Notes under the pieces: generated by a model
Database searches by the model: none
The model's input: only the letters and a program-made list of their open reading frames with translations
Told to the model about the DNA's origin: nothing
Position numbers and translations under genes: made by a program
Shown here: positions 48,995 to 60,698 of the stretch, in pieces
Position numbering within the stretch: the stretch's first letter is position 1
Layout of the letters: each line of letters opens with the position of its first letter
Source of the DNA: Halichondria panicea
Taxonomy: Eukaryota > Porifera > Demospongiae > Suberitida > Halichondriidae
Reading direction: 5' to 3'
Assembly: GCF_963675165.1 (NCBI RefSeq)
Contig: NC_087393.1
Coordinates: 2,423,502 to 2,487,501 of the forward strand
DNA: 64,000 nucleotides

Positions 48995-49134
48995 TAGTGC
49001 TTTATCTACACAATTAGCTTTGGGTGAAGCATTCTTGCTCTACAAAACCCAATTTAAAGCTGTACGTACGACAAGAGACTATATCTTAAACTATATGCAT
49101 GTCAGCTGCTTTGTTATGTGTTGCACTGTTTCAG

Positions 49135-49480
49135 ATGATCCAGACATTTGACGAGAATTGATACTACGTGATTGATGTGTGCATTGTGCTAGTACTATAC
49201 ATGTACACTAAATATCCCCAGAGGATTATCTTTCAGGCGTGCTTTCGATCATGGACAATACAGAGCTATAGTAGTATATGGGAAGATACCCTGAATAAAA
49301 GATGTTCAAACTCATGATCCAGACATTTGACGAGAATTGATACTACGTGGTTGATGTGTGCATTGTGCTAGTACTATACATGTACACTAAATATCCCCAG
49401 AGGATTATCTTTCAGGCGTGCTTTCGATCATGGACAATACAGAGCTATAGTAGTATATGGGAAGATACCCTGAATAAAAG
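49135..49480. repeat. Recent tandem duplication, period 179 bp
   Basis: The block beginning 'atgatccagacatttgacg' at 49135 restarts at 49314 and stays almost identical (one difference noticed, gtgattgatg against gtggttgatg) to about 49480. Confidence 0.85.
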
Positions 49481-49709
49481 TTGTAGCAACGCCGGACTCA
49501 ATACAATGCATGGTGGTACAGTCATGTACAGTACAACACCTGTTACATAATAATATAACCATTGTCTATAAAACAAAATCACTGTAGTTACTTTCAGTAT
49601 ACCACAACAAAAGTGAGTTGTATAATAGCTTAAGGAACAGGTCAACAACAATCACCTTAACAGGCATAGACTGAGGCTTGACAGGTGGGTTAAACATACT
49701 ACGTATTAA

Positions 49710-49880
49710 TAGAATATTTTGCTGGTGAAGAATGAGCCAGAAAAATTGACCCTTTGCGATCTAACTATAATTATTGCGTTCTGACAAGGATCGTGTGTAA
49801 TTACCATGCAGTAGGTTTGCGATTTTATATTTGCAAATTGCATGATCGACGCTCGCAAAACATTCTAGTAATACGGTAAC
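49710..49880. mobile_element. Worn MITE ending CTAGTAATACGGTAA
   Basis: 'tattttgctggtgaagaatgag' and 'aaacattctagtaatacggt' match the ends and order of the nested element at 10194-10374. It lies just upstream of the dead gene's start codon. Confidence 0.55.
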
Positions 49881-49951
49881 AGTACGTATAACAATTATTA
49901 TAATTATGACCTGGGTCAATTTGATATTTTTTTCAAGGCTACAGCACGGCA

Positions 49952-52900
49952 ATGAAATTGCTGCCAAAATTGCTCTGTCTGATATTGTGCTTGGGGCCCA
50001 CCTGCCACGCTGCTGTGTACTATGTTACTCCACACTCTCCTTTGGACTGCCCTGCAAGTGAACATTGTCACACAATCAATGAGTACGCACAAAGCGACAA
50101 ATTTGGCCAAAATGACAATATTGTCTTGATCTTCTTGGATGGTACACATAATTTAACCAGCCTGAATCTTCAAATTGAACAAAAAGAGTCCGTGGTGATG
50201 ATTTTGCATCATAATGCAAATGTTACGATTCAGGTTCAAGACGAAGCACAGTTTATCTTAAGGAACATTAAGTTTGTAAACCTAACTGGGCTCACATTTA
50301 TTTCAACACGTTTCGACTACACTCCATGGTGTGTTCCTGATAGTGATAAAACCATACATCTGGCACAAGTGAGTGTATTCTCGTGCCAAAATTCCTTTTT
50401 TGAACAGTGCTCTTTAGCAATAGAGAATGTGGAAACTGTGAACATTGAAGAGATAAATTTTTCGAAAAGTTGGATCTACTATTCTATATCCAGCAACTCT
50501 ACTGACGAAGAAAATCTGAACAAATCAGTTTTGATCAGAGAAAGTGAGTTCAGTCTATCCACAATTGCAATGCTCCAAACAATTCCCTGCAATTCTAGTA
50601 CCGAGCCTAATAATATTAATGATAACAGTATCAGGTTTGGCATTGAAAATTGTTCCTTATTTGACTCTTTCGTTACGGTACAAATTACAACTCAAAGTGA
50701 ATTACATTTAGATGTTACTTTGAAAGACACAAGGGTACACAGTGAAAACGGTAACGCACCCTCAAATTTGTATGGTGTGACAGGGCTGTATGTCGACATA
50801 TCTTCGAATGTCACACTCCGTCTTGAGATAAATAATTGTGAGATTTCGGGCAACTCTGTTGGCCTTGCATTATTGGCAAACTACTCGGCTGATCTTGAAG
50901 TAGAGATTAAACAGTGCCAATTTCTTAATAATGGTGGTAACTTTGCCTTAGTTGTTGCACCGAAGTTTGGAGGTATTGGTTTAGTTCTTGGTTTAGGTAC
51001 AACAGCAAATATCAAAATTGATTCTACTATAATATCAGGGAACAAGTTTATTCAAGTCTACATTTATGCTGGTGACATTGTAACACTGTCAGATACTTTA
51101 GACTTAGAAATAGCCACCAGTAGTGAGCATACAGTCAGTAGTGACAATCTAACTTTCGAAATGACTCATAGTTCAATACTAGCCTCGATCCCAGGCCGAG
51201 TTTTCGCTTTTATAACGGTTAGGCGAACAACTGGGCCTGGTACTAGTTGTCTGCGCATGCGTCAGTCGTTGGTCAGATTCTGACAAATGGATATTCTAGT
51301 TCACTTTCGTGACATTTATATTCGTGTACTATCGTGTACTAGAAGTCAGTTCCCGTTTTATCATTATTGGAATCGATTGGAATCGATTGGAATGGCTCTT
51401 AGCTGAAGCTTCTCTCTTCTCTGAAGCTTATTCTGAAGACTGAACAACAAGGGAAGAGGTATAAAGCTTTGTCAAGCTTGTTAAGGTCAGATATTTTTGT
51501 GTGGGCCCTATGGCCTGCCATGCTATCAAGTCTTGTTCATGTTTGGCAAGAATGTAGGTAGACTATAGTTTCATCATTAATATGGTGGATCAAGTGAAGA
51601 GTGTGAGCTAGAGAACTTGGTGCTGCCATCATCAGCTCGTCGACAATGACACTATAATCGAGAAATTTCTACACGTATTTAAAATGTCTACTTCTCTGTA
51701 CAGGAGCAATGGCTAATATCCAGCTGTCCCAACAGTGCTCCTCTTGGCTATACTAACGGACGAGACTGGACAGTTTGAGGTAAGGGTTTAACCGTCTTTG
51801 GTTTCTTTTAATATTGTCCTATACTCACAGACACAGGACTGGAGTATGACCTGCTCATTCGAGCGTTGCTGGGTAGCTCAGAGACATCAAGAGAATCTAC
51901 GTTTTCTCAAGCAATGAGTTACGAGTTGGGGCCTAGAATCAGAGAAGTCCAGCAGCCTGCTAAATCTTTTTGAAACGTAATTTGAAGGCATTCAATCATC
52001 CTGAAGTGTTGCCCTGGGTCACTGTAATTGTGCTGCAGCACAACTGTCAACTCCCCAGGCCTTTGTGAAGCAGCTCCCTATGTGCATCTTTTGTGTACTC
52101 ACTCTGTGCATTTTCTGTGTACAAATTTCTATTATTGATTTATTAAATATTTTTGCCGACCACAAATATACAATGAAAATTTGACGCATGCGCAGACAAC
52201 TAGTACCAGGCCCAGTTGTTCGCCTAACCGTTATAAAAGCGAAAACTCGGCCTGTGATCGAGGCTAAGTTCAATACAAGATGATCTTCATGGAGATAATC
52301 AATTGAAAATCGGTCTTAGTGTAAGTGCTGTTTCTATGCAAGTCAGAAATTGCTCTTTTCAAAACAGTGCTATTTAAATTGGAACACACAGAGCAATGTT
52401 TGTGAATAGCAATTTCACTTCAACAAAACAAATGGGATTATTTATAAGAAATGCAAATACAAGTATTGACATCGAAAATTGTGCTTTTGTTAAAAATAAT
52501 AATATTGCTATTGTGATAGCGAATACAGGACAGATCATATCAATATCCCAGACAATAATACGAGAAAACAATAATGGAATCGTACTATTGGGTCAAAACT
52601 ATGACACAGTTTTAGAATTGAGGAGCTGCCTTTTTCAAGAGAATGTTGGAGTTAGTTTAGGAATTATTGACCTGGTGTTTAATACTATTCCTCCAAGAAG
52701 CACTGCTACGATTGATGCGTGTAATGTTACATTCTATAACAATGAGCATATAAGTTCACATCAAGCTGGAATAGTTCAAGTTGATGCAAGCGTCCATGTA
52801 CTCATTGGAGACCTGTGCAATTTTGAGAACAATAGAGGAAGTTCAATACGAGCATTCACAAGCAATGTAAGCTTACAAGGAAGTGTTACATTTCAAAACA

Positions 52901-55260
52901 ATACTGCATATCAGGGTGCTGCTATTTCACTCACCTCCTCAATGCTTATATTGGAAGGAGGTACAGATACAGTGATTGTATTTAGAAACAACAGTGCTGA
53001 GTATCTTGGTGGGAGCATCCACATTGATCATCCCGTGTACACTGACTCTAAATCAGGGTCTGCTTGCTTTTATAAGCTCCCAAAAGCTGCAATCGATAAA
53101 CTGACTGACTTAGAGATTAACATCAGCTTGGTTTTCAACAACAACACAGCACAGTATGGTGGATATGACATTTATGGGGCAACTGTTGACAGCAACTGTG
53201 TGGTGAACCTTGATCAAAAAGACCGTCATACTCATAGTAGTGTCGATATACAAGAAAGAATATTCAAATTCGACAGAGATGCTAAATATAGCATAAAGTT
53301 ATCTTCAACCACTACAGACCCCAGAAGAATATGCCTATGCAATAATGCTGAGAGAATTGTCTGTGCAAATTTAACATCAATTTTCTACGATATTGAACAG
53401 TACCCTGGGGAAACATTTCATATTCCGTTAATTGTAGTTGGTCTTGGCTTTGGAGCAGTATACGGCACCATGTACGCTAGACTATTGCCAACAACGAACA
53501 ACACAGGGTCATTACTAGGAGACAATCAATTATATGTAAAAGACGTTAATCACACAAAATGCAATTCGATTCCATTCAAGGTGTCTTCTGAGCAACCAGC
53601 TGAAACAATAGTGCTTGCAGTTAATAACATACCGATAAATCAGCCAGGAAATACATCTGCGATTAATTCATCTATCAATGACTTCAGCCAATATAAGGTG
53701 ATACCAATTACTTTGTCAACAGTCCCAGTATATATAAATCTTAAATTACTTAAATGTCCAGCGGGGTTTCAACTAATAAATTCAAGCTGTAATTGTAGTG
53801 ACATTCTACAGGACATTGGAGTCAACAAATGTCACATAAGTGAGAATAAAGCATACATAAAACGCTCCAGAAACACTTGGGTGAAACCCGTCTTTAATCC
53901 AGATGGCATTATTGGCAGTATGTACTGTCCTTTCAACTATTGTGACAAAGGATCGAAATTGAATTTAAATGACTCCAACTCGCAATGCTCTCTAGATCGT
54001 ATTGGTATACTGTGTGGAGGTTGTCCTTCTAATTTCAGCTTGGTTATTGGCAGCTCAAGATGTCTACCGTGTTCGGACAACTATGGTATGCTACTAGTGC
54101 TAGCTTTTGCAGTCATGGGCATTGTTCTTGTATTCTTTATTAAGATTCTAGACTTGACAGTCACAACTGGGACGATTAATGGCCTATTGTTTTATGCCAA
54201 CATTGTTTGGGCAAATCAAAGTGTGCTGTTTCCTCCACAAAACGAAACTAGCACTTTGCTGATGGTTCTAAAGGTATTTATGGCATGGCTGAATCTCGAT
54301 TTTGGTATTGAAACTTGCTTCATTGAACATCTTGATGGATACTGGAAGACATGGCTTCAATTTGCTTTTCCAATCTACATCTGGTCCTTAGCTGGTTTGA
54401 TTATAGTTGCTTCTCACTATTCGACTAAGATCACACAATTTCTTGGTAAATGGGAAAATGTTTTGGCAAGTCTTTTTCTCATAGCGTACGCTAAACTATT
54501 GCGTACTATTTTTGTTGTGTTGGAGTTTATGATACTAGTAGCCCCCAATAGCAATAAGCTAGTTTGGTCTTTTGATGGTAATGTTGCTTATTTTGGCCTA
54601 AAACACGGTGTTTTGTTTGCTGTTGCACTAGCTATTTTGCTGTTTCTATGGCTACCATACACAATCGTACTACTATTTGTTCAGACCTTTCGAAAATATT
54701 CTGACCGTAAGTTTCTAGGATGGGTGAATAGATTGAAGCCCATGTTTGACTCTTATTTAGGACCACTCAAAAACGATCATCAATACTAGGTAGGGCTATG
54801 CCTTTTAACTCGACTCGTTCTGCTAGTGGTCACTTCTATTTTACTGACTATAGCACCTTACATCACTGCAGTGCTTATCATAATTGTGTCCAGCATACTT
54901 TGTGTATTTGCCTCGACTGTGTATAACAAATTGCTTCCAACTATACTCGATGGGTGTTTCCTGGTAAATTTGGTGTTGCTGAGTAGTGGTGCAGTATTTA
55001 TTGAGGCTCATAGAGGAATTAGCAAAGACCTGCTTGCTTGCATTTCAGTGGGATTTGCATTCAGTCTCTTTCTCTGCATTATGGGGTATCATATTTGGGT
55101 TAGAGTCAAATTACTAAAGATAAAACAACGAAATGGAAGCAATGCTGACGGTTATCAGGATCTTGACAGACTAACCCCACTGGCACAATCTCGATCAATT
55201 ACGTACCAGGAAGTGTCTGTCCCTAGGTTGCGAGAGCCTCTACTTGAGTTCAATATTTGA
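49952..55260 (+). pseudogene. Dead beta-helix plus multi-pass membrane protein gene (sponge-type family)
   Basis: One reading frame runs through the locus, broken by a 1087-bp transposon (51180-52266), an in-frame TAA at 52375 and an in-frame TAG at 54787. It begins with a signal peptide (MKLLPKLLCLILCLG). About 900 residues of Asn/Ser-rich repeats (FENN, FQNNTA, FRNNSAEYLGGSI) resemble a right-handed parallel beta-helix such as in Pmp-like proteins. A cysteine-rich linker (GILCGGCPSNFSLVIGSSRC) follows, then several transmembrane helices (FAVMGIVLVFFIKI, GTINGLLFYANIVW, LPYTIVLLFV, and after the TAG, ITAVLIIIVSSILCVF). A cytoplasmic tail ends EPLLEFNI. In paralogues I recall, the TAG position reads Trp in a HRYWVGL context, a one-base change. 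The frame is otherwise open for over 1,000 codons, so inactivation looks recent. The function is unknown; an adhesion or receptor role is a guess. Confidence 0.8.
51180..52266. mobile_element. Mutator-like element, 83-bp terminal repeats, 10-bp target duplication
   Basis: The arms 51180-51262 and 52184-52266 begin TAGCCTCGATC and differ at about one position. AGTTCAATAC flanks both sides. The interior (about 920 bp) has no long ORF but a short tandem 'attggaatcg' run near 51370, so it is non-autonomous. The nearly identical arms indicate a young insertion. It lies in the coding sequence of the beta-helix gene. Confidence 0.92.
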
Positions 55261-55410
55261 GTGACATGCCATGGAGCACCAATGGAGTAGTAAAACTATG
55301 AGTACTTAAACTAAGTGTGTGTAGTTCTAGTTTTGAGTGACATGCCATGGAGTACCCATGGAGTAGTAAAAACTATGAGTGCTTATACTAAGGTGTGTGT
55401 GACTGGTTTT
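55259..55410. repeat. Tandem duplication, period about 76 bp
   Basis: 'gagtgacatgccatggagca' at 55259 recurs at 55335 with small differences, starting at the stop codon of the dead gene. Confidence 0.8.
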
Positions 55411-55461
55411 ATGTTACTATAAATGTTCTCCATGCAGACTCGAATATCATATATATACATG

Positions 55462-55726
55462 CAAGAGTAGATAAGAGTAAGAGTGTTGAACTGCTAGTAA
55501 CAGCGATTTCCTGCTCCTGCGGCATCACTTGATAGTTATGTTAGCAAACACTTCCCAGAAACCGCACATGCTGTGATTGCACAGTTCAGTGCTACAAACC
55601 ACAGACCACAGTTTACTTAACAGCACTCATTAATTGAATAGTGACGACAGTGATGACACATGTCAAGGCAAATGCAGTTCCACGATTACTACAGCAGTTC
55701 AACACTCTTACTCTTATCTACTCTTG
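55462..55726. mobile_element. MITE with perfect 34-bp inverted ends
   Basis: The arm 55462-55495 (CAAGAGTAGATAAGAGTAAG...) is exactly complementary to 55693-55726. The 265-bp element lies between the dead gene and ENDOV. It differs from the other families here. Confidence 0.85.
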
Positions 55727-55994
55727 ATACATATGACACTGACTGCAATATTAATTATGCTGTATGTACATGTACAGGTAATCAGCAATATGCCTATAAA
55801 AAAGGCTATAAAAATAAAGACACTAGGAATTGTTTTTAAAGTTACCATTCATTGGACAGTTCTAAAAATTGAATTGGAATCAAAAACTTGTTGCTAGCAT
55901 TATTTCGTTCTGAGATACTCCCTTGATTGAATGTCAGCCTGTGTACAACAGTAAAACATCATCACACTCTTCTCACGTAAACACATGTGTTACT

Positions 55995-56193
55995 ATACCG
56001 TATAGTGGTGTATATTTTGAGGGTATAAATATTCATGGTTTTCGCTAATTTTGCGAACATTTATACCCACAAAATAATAATTATTGCAAAAAGGCTGCTA
56101 TTTTCAGGTATGGCGAAAATTAATTCCGCAGAAATCTTTCTCAACGGTCTTTCTACAAAAGTTTATACCCTCGAAATATACCCGCTATAAGGT
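55995..56193. mobile_element. Palindromic MITE ending CCCGCTATAAGGTA, with a GTGGAACCC fragment beside it
   Basis: 'taccgtatagtggtgtatat' and 'gagggtataaa' at the left pair with 'tttataccctcgaaatatac' at the right. Immediately after it (56195-56300) lies a piece resembling the CAGTGGAACCTC family ('gtggaaccctctataacgg'). Confidence 0.7.
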
Positions 56194-56316
56194 AGAGTGG
56201 AACCCTCTATAACGGACACCTTTAGGGAACAATGTTTTGGCCTTTATACATAGGTGGCCTTTGTTATACACAAACTGTTCATTTGGGACCTGGGTGCCTG
56301 GCCGTTGTATAGCAAT

Positions 56317-59260
56317 TTATCTTTCGTACGGTGCAAAATTTTGCATTAGCTGTTTTACCATACAGGAAATTGTCAAGGAATATAATAGCACCATATAAGT
56401 TTACCAAACAAATGCTATACCATACACTAATTGGTACTCACCTGTCTAATTGGCTCTGGTACCCTCTTCATAGAGCAGGCAATAACAAGCTTCACTGCAG
56501 TCTCCAAGGATATTTTTTGTCCCACAGACACATACACGGGATTAGATGCTTCATCGGACGTTTTTAGAGCCTGCAAGAAAATCCACTGATCAAAAAATGG
56601 CATGCGATAGTCCTTAAGAATATTACAAGGCTACAGTTTTGGAACTCAAATTTAGCATAGTCAGGTTAGGGGAAACCAAAGCTAGTTGTAACTGCTATAT
56701 GGCTATATGCATGCATGGAAAAATCTACCAAATGGTATACATATAACTACTTACAGCTCCCCAAACGCGCCCAGATGTGCCTTCAAGACTGAAATAGTCA
56801 CCTTTCTTATGTAATAAGTCCACAATCTGCATTTAAACAACATCAACAGGTACGTATTCAAGATACAGGTAAACTATAATTAGTACATGTATGTATTTTA
56901 AATAGGAAGAGGAGGTACGTATCTTCAACATAATTCATCCTTCTTGTACACAGTTTTGGGGAAACGTTGGTTCATTTAAGTTAGTGGTAGAATGATGTAA
57001 TTTAATTGAAACTCCATGTGATTGTGTGTTACTGCTGTTTTTACATGGAGAGGCAGACAAAAGATCACCACTAGATTTTTGACGAATGGAACAGAACATT
57101 CTGTTTTACTTTAACGAATATCACACAAGCTCCACTCTGCATAGGACCCCTGTTTCACATTCTTTCTAGATAACTTCATCACCTGGTAAACATTGTTACT
57201 GCTACATGCTATATACATTATACTCACCTTTTGTTTGTGCTGTGGGCTTTGTTCTATCCCATCCACATGGAATAACTTCTTGCCCACACCAATGGAGGGT
57301 ATTCCAGAAAGAACACCAAGGTGACTGGCTATACCAAAGCCTGCAAGTAAGGAGAAAGCATAGAACCAGTTGCATGAACTACCCTCATTGCAGTGATACT
57401 TATTATACCCATTAAATTGAGGGCATACATAACATTTATTTCTCTTATAGTTTATCTTGTATGTATATTAATTCTTTTAATCGTCCATAGAACCTGTATT
57501 ACGTGTCGTATTTAACAGTCTCGTTACCTACACGTACGTACTTCAATACCTTGGGTCTACATGACAACATTTTCAATGGTAATTTAGGGATCAACTTCAC
57601 TTTGTATGTACATGTAGAATACACAGAAAACGTGTAGTTGATTATGCTTAGGAAAGATGGGCCAACAACAATATAGTATTCGGTCTAACCTCTAGGATGG
57701 AGTATGCCATTTCCATCCACAAGAATCACCTGCAAAAGTATGTACAAATGGAGATAACTTGCTTCTACCGCATAGTGCAAAATTTTCGAGGGGCTTAATT
57801 TTCGCGGATTTCGTGGGTTAGAATCCTACACGAAAATTAAGTCCACGAAAATTGCTATAACATGCATAGATTTAAAGGCGTAGCTTCCGGTAAGCAGTCA
57901 TTCCGTGAACATTTTACAACGAAATAGCTTTTAGAGGCTAATCCACGAAATATAAGTGCCTCGAAAATTTCACGCTATACGGTATTACATGTACAAACGG
58001 CATAATAAGCTCATACTGCATATAAAGCAATTTGATAAACAAAGTACTTGCACACCAGAAACCATGATGGTCATGTAAGTGTACACACTGTACCTGAGGA
58101 GTGAATTGAGGGTGGTTTTGCCTCACTTCCTCCAGTCTGTCTAGAAGAAAGCCAACCTCTCTGAAGGCAAGGAAACCAGGAATGTACGGCTCAGTCATCT
58201 CCACAGCTGCACAACTCGTGTGTACCACCTACCAATGCAGGGTAATGCCAAGTGCATAGCAGTTCATATAAAGTAGGTGTTGGAGTATCAAAATGTGAGT
58301 GAATGTATAGGAAGGAAAAAGGGTTTAGGCTCTTTGTACATGAATGTCCCACATCATTCATCTCACCTCTAACTGTGGAAAGTTGAGGATGCTGATCATG
58401 GCACAGGCTTGGTTAGGACTCTCCTTCATAAAGGATATGTCGACTCCTGCTACATGGTGTAGCTGTGAGAACATACCCTCCGCTGAACCCCATTGCAACA
58501 CCTCCTCACTATCCACCTCCATCAGTCGCAATTTGAGTTCCTCCTGCTGACTGAACCGTGAATGAAAAGTGACAGAATGAACACCAAATATCCCCCACAG
58601 TTTGCAAGTACTTGTAACTATATATAATTATGGATGAAAGTGACTAGCCTCGAGACCAGCCGTTCGTTATCTGAAAGAACGCCTGGTCAAGTTCTAATGT
58701 GCAACTGGTCTAGCTGAGTCAGCGTTTTATAGCATCATAATGATATTCATGGGTAATACACCTTGTGCGGGCAATTACCGGTCCAAGAAATTCCTGGACC
58801 ATAGAATGAGTGCTACATTAGAACTTGACCAGGCGTTCTTTCAGATAACGAACGGCTGGTCTCGAGGCTAGAAAGTGACAGCCTCTAAATTTGGCCTTAT
58901 TTAAAGTCTTGATGATACCAAATATGACTTGGGAAGCACGACAGCAGTTCATCAAAATACCATCACTCAGACTCAGTACTTTGTACATCGTACCTCTTCC
59001 ATTTTTCTCTCTTTGCAATCTCTTCAGGGGAATGCTTCTTTGCCAGCTCAGCACTGGTATTGAAATCACTTTCTGTAAAGGAAAAATAACTTCAGAATAT
59101 TGTCCAGCTTGACATATATACCTGCTGGAGAAGCCATCACCCTGGCCCTGAGTACTCTGCCCAACAGCGTTGAAGCAGAAAACAAGGCTTTGCTCAAGGA
59201 CATTGCATATTTGGGGGGTGGGGCTGAATCATTTAACATACGCCCACTTGTTTCTTTCAT
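56317..59260 (-). CDS. ENDOV: Endonuclease V
   Basis: Exons are 59260-59122, 59072-58994, 58550-58367, 58228-58094, 57729-57690, 57340-57228, 56826-56755, 56570-56442 and, less surely, 56349-56317. They join in phase to about 307 codons; human ENDOV has 282. Signatures are AGVDISF (metal-binding Asp), PYIPGFLAFRE (PYIP wedge and Glu), ILVDGNGILHPRGFG (Asp, DGNG), GVGKKLFHVDG and VPEPIRQ. The enzyme cleaves one nucleotide 3' of inosine, in RNA in animals. The usual VGHRMSLE motif reads VGQKISLE, so the conserved active-site His is Gln. The 46-codon first exon adds SLSKALFSASTLLGRVLRAR, which is basic, Ser/Leu-rich and acid-free, resembling a mitochondrial presequence. The final exon (LMQNFAPYER) lacks similarity and may be wrong. 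Confidence 0.9.
57768..57984. mobile_element. Palindromic CGCTATACGGTA MITE in ENDOV intron 4
   Basis: 'taccgcatagtgcaaaattt' and 'tcgaggggcttaattttcg' at the left oppose 'agtgcctcgaaaatttcacg' and 'ctatacggta' at the right. It is a variant of the 41.4-kb family. Confidence 0.7.
58645..58870. mobile_element. Mutator-like MITE, TAGCCTCGAG ends, 9-bp target duplication, in ENDOV intron 2
   Basis: The 226-bp element has arms of about 60 bp, starting TAGCCTCGAGACCAGCCGTT, that are nearly perfect complements. GAAAGTGAC flanks both sides (58636-58644 and 58871-58879). Its first eight bases are shared with the 51.2-kb element. Confidence 0.9.
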
Positions 59261-59373
59261 TGACGACCCGTTTCCATAACGACGACCCCGTCTGAATCAG
59301 TGTCTACCTCTGCTTCGACTCACAAACACTTGGAAGACTTAACTAGCCTCTGATCTTGAGGCTACTGTAGAAC
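59261..59373. promoter_or_regulatory. Presumed bidirectional promoter of ENDOV and DNAL4
   Basis: Only 113 bp separate the divergent start codons. The stretch is less AT-rich than its surroundings (CGACGACCCGT words). There is no TATA box. Confidence 0.6.
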
Positions 59374-60515
59374 ATGGCAGATGAGGCAGAGAAGCCAGCA
59401 GAAGCTACGGGAACTGCTGAAGCAGTTGAGAGTTCTGAGTCTGGCTTTAGGAACAGACGGCTGCACAACTATCCACTGATCAAGGTAAGTCGGGGAATTG
59501 TCTGCTTGTTCACGTTCTCTTCCAGCTGCTTACCAAAAATTCAAGACGGGATGTAAAACGGGTTCTGTGAGCTAAAGTTTAGTACAGATTTTGAAGTACA
59601 AGGTCGAAACAGTCCCGTTGGGTTGCAAAACCCACTCAAATCAGCAACTCATGAGAGACTTTGTTGTGCATCGTAATGCCACGCTACATGTAATGGTGAC
59701 TCATTCTAATCTTGACCTTCTGACTTTATAGAATTCCGACATGAATGAAGAGATTAGGGTAGAAGCAATGGAGCTCTGTGTGACAGCGTGTGAGAAGCAT
59801 GCCAGCAACAATGAGGTGAGCTGTAGAAACATAGTCGTCATAATTGTAATGTACAGTAGACTCTCGCTATTTTGGCTCTCTGAAGTACGGTCACCTCGAT
59901 ATACCGGCCATTTGGTTTGGCACGGATTGCTAGCTAGATGTTTACTGCACAAAACTCACCCTGAGTACGACCATTCGCTATTCTGTATACTGGCCAGTGC
60001 TGGCTGCCCTAAACTAGGTTTTCAATGTAATGTTATACGTTTATTACAGCCGGATATGACATTGTGGGTGTGGTTTGCAGATACAATTGGATTACACATT
60101 AAATAGAGAGCAGAATGATTCAATATCCTCGAGACAAGAGCCGCAAAATTAGTCAGTAGATTCGAGGTAAGGTCGTTTTTAAGCTGCGGCTATTTCCTGA
60201 AATGCAACCACCTCGCTATTCCAGCCAAGTTGCACTGTCCCAAGGGTTAACGGATTAACGAGAGTTTACTGTAGAATTAACTGAATAATGATTTTGAGCA
60301 TTCTTAGGCAAATTCTTTACCTCAAGGTATTCTACCCTTACCACATGCAGGCTGCAGCCAAGTTGATCAAGGAGACAATGGACAAAAAGTTTGGCCCAGC
60401 CTGGCATGCAGTGGTGGGAGCGGGTTATGGAATGGAGATCACACATGAGGTCAAGAACCTTCTCTACATGTTCTTTGGTGGGAACACTGCCATTTGCCTG
60501 TGGAAATGTGCATAG
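59374..60515 (+). CDS. DNAL4: Dynein axonemal light chain 4
   Basis: Three exons (59374-59484, 59732-59815, 60351-60515) join in phase to 119 codons plus stop; the human protein has 105. After a variable acidic N-terminus it reads NYPLIKNSDMNEEIRVEAME, LCVTACEKHASNNE, AAAKLIKETMDKKFGPAWH, AVVGAGYGMEITHEVKNLLY and FFGGNTAICLWKC, matching DNAL4 of the LC8-like light chain family nearly position by position. It is part of the outer-arm dynein motor of cilia, fitting the flagellated cells of sponges. Intron 2 carries a CAGTAGACTCTCG MITE. Confidence 0.96.
59854..60271. mobile_element. CAGTAGACTCTCG MITE in DNAL4 intron 2
   Basis: The ends 'cagtagactctcgctatttt' and 'aacgagagtttactg' are flanked by TA; 418 bp, no ORF. 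Closely related to 48567-48994. Confidence 0.85.
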
Positions 60516-60698
60516 ACACTCATTGTGCATTTCTATTACATCTTTACAACACATTGCTATTAAACATCATCATGTTTATCAGTTTTATTATCCTTGAACT
60601 TAATGCGCATGCGCACCTTGATTGTAATTGATTGCTATAATTATAAGGATCTTCAATATTATTATTATTAGCTGGGGCAGAATTGAAAAAACACTTGA

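Larger units (their letters stand above)
47430..49951. other. Intergenic region, repeats only
   Basis: No splice-bounded reading frame was recognised between RIOK1 and the dead membrane-protein gene. It holds a 22-bp minisatellite, a CAGTAGACTCTCG MITE, a 179-bp tandem duplication and a worn TACGGTA MITE, listed separately. Confidence 0.55.

Noticed and set aside
54826-55260. Separate small membrane-protein gene
   Set aside because: It is in the same frame as the preceding beta-helix gene and follows one TAG codon; it is the last part of that dead gene.
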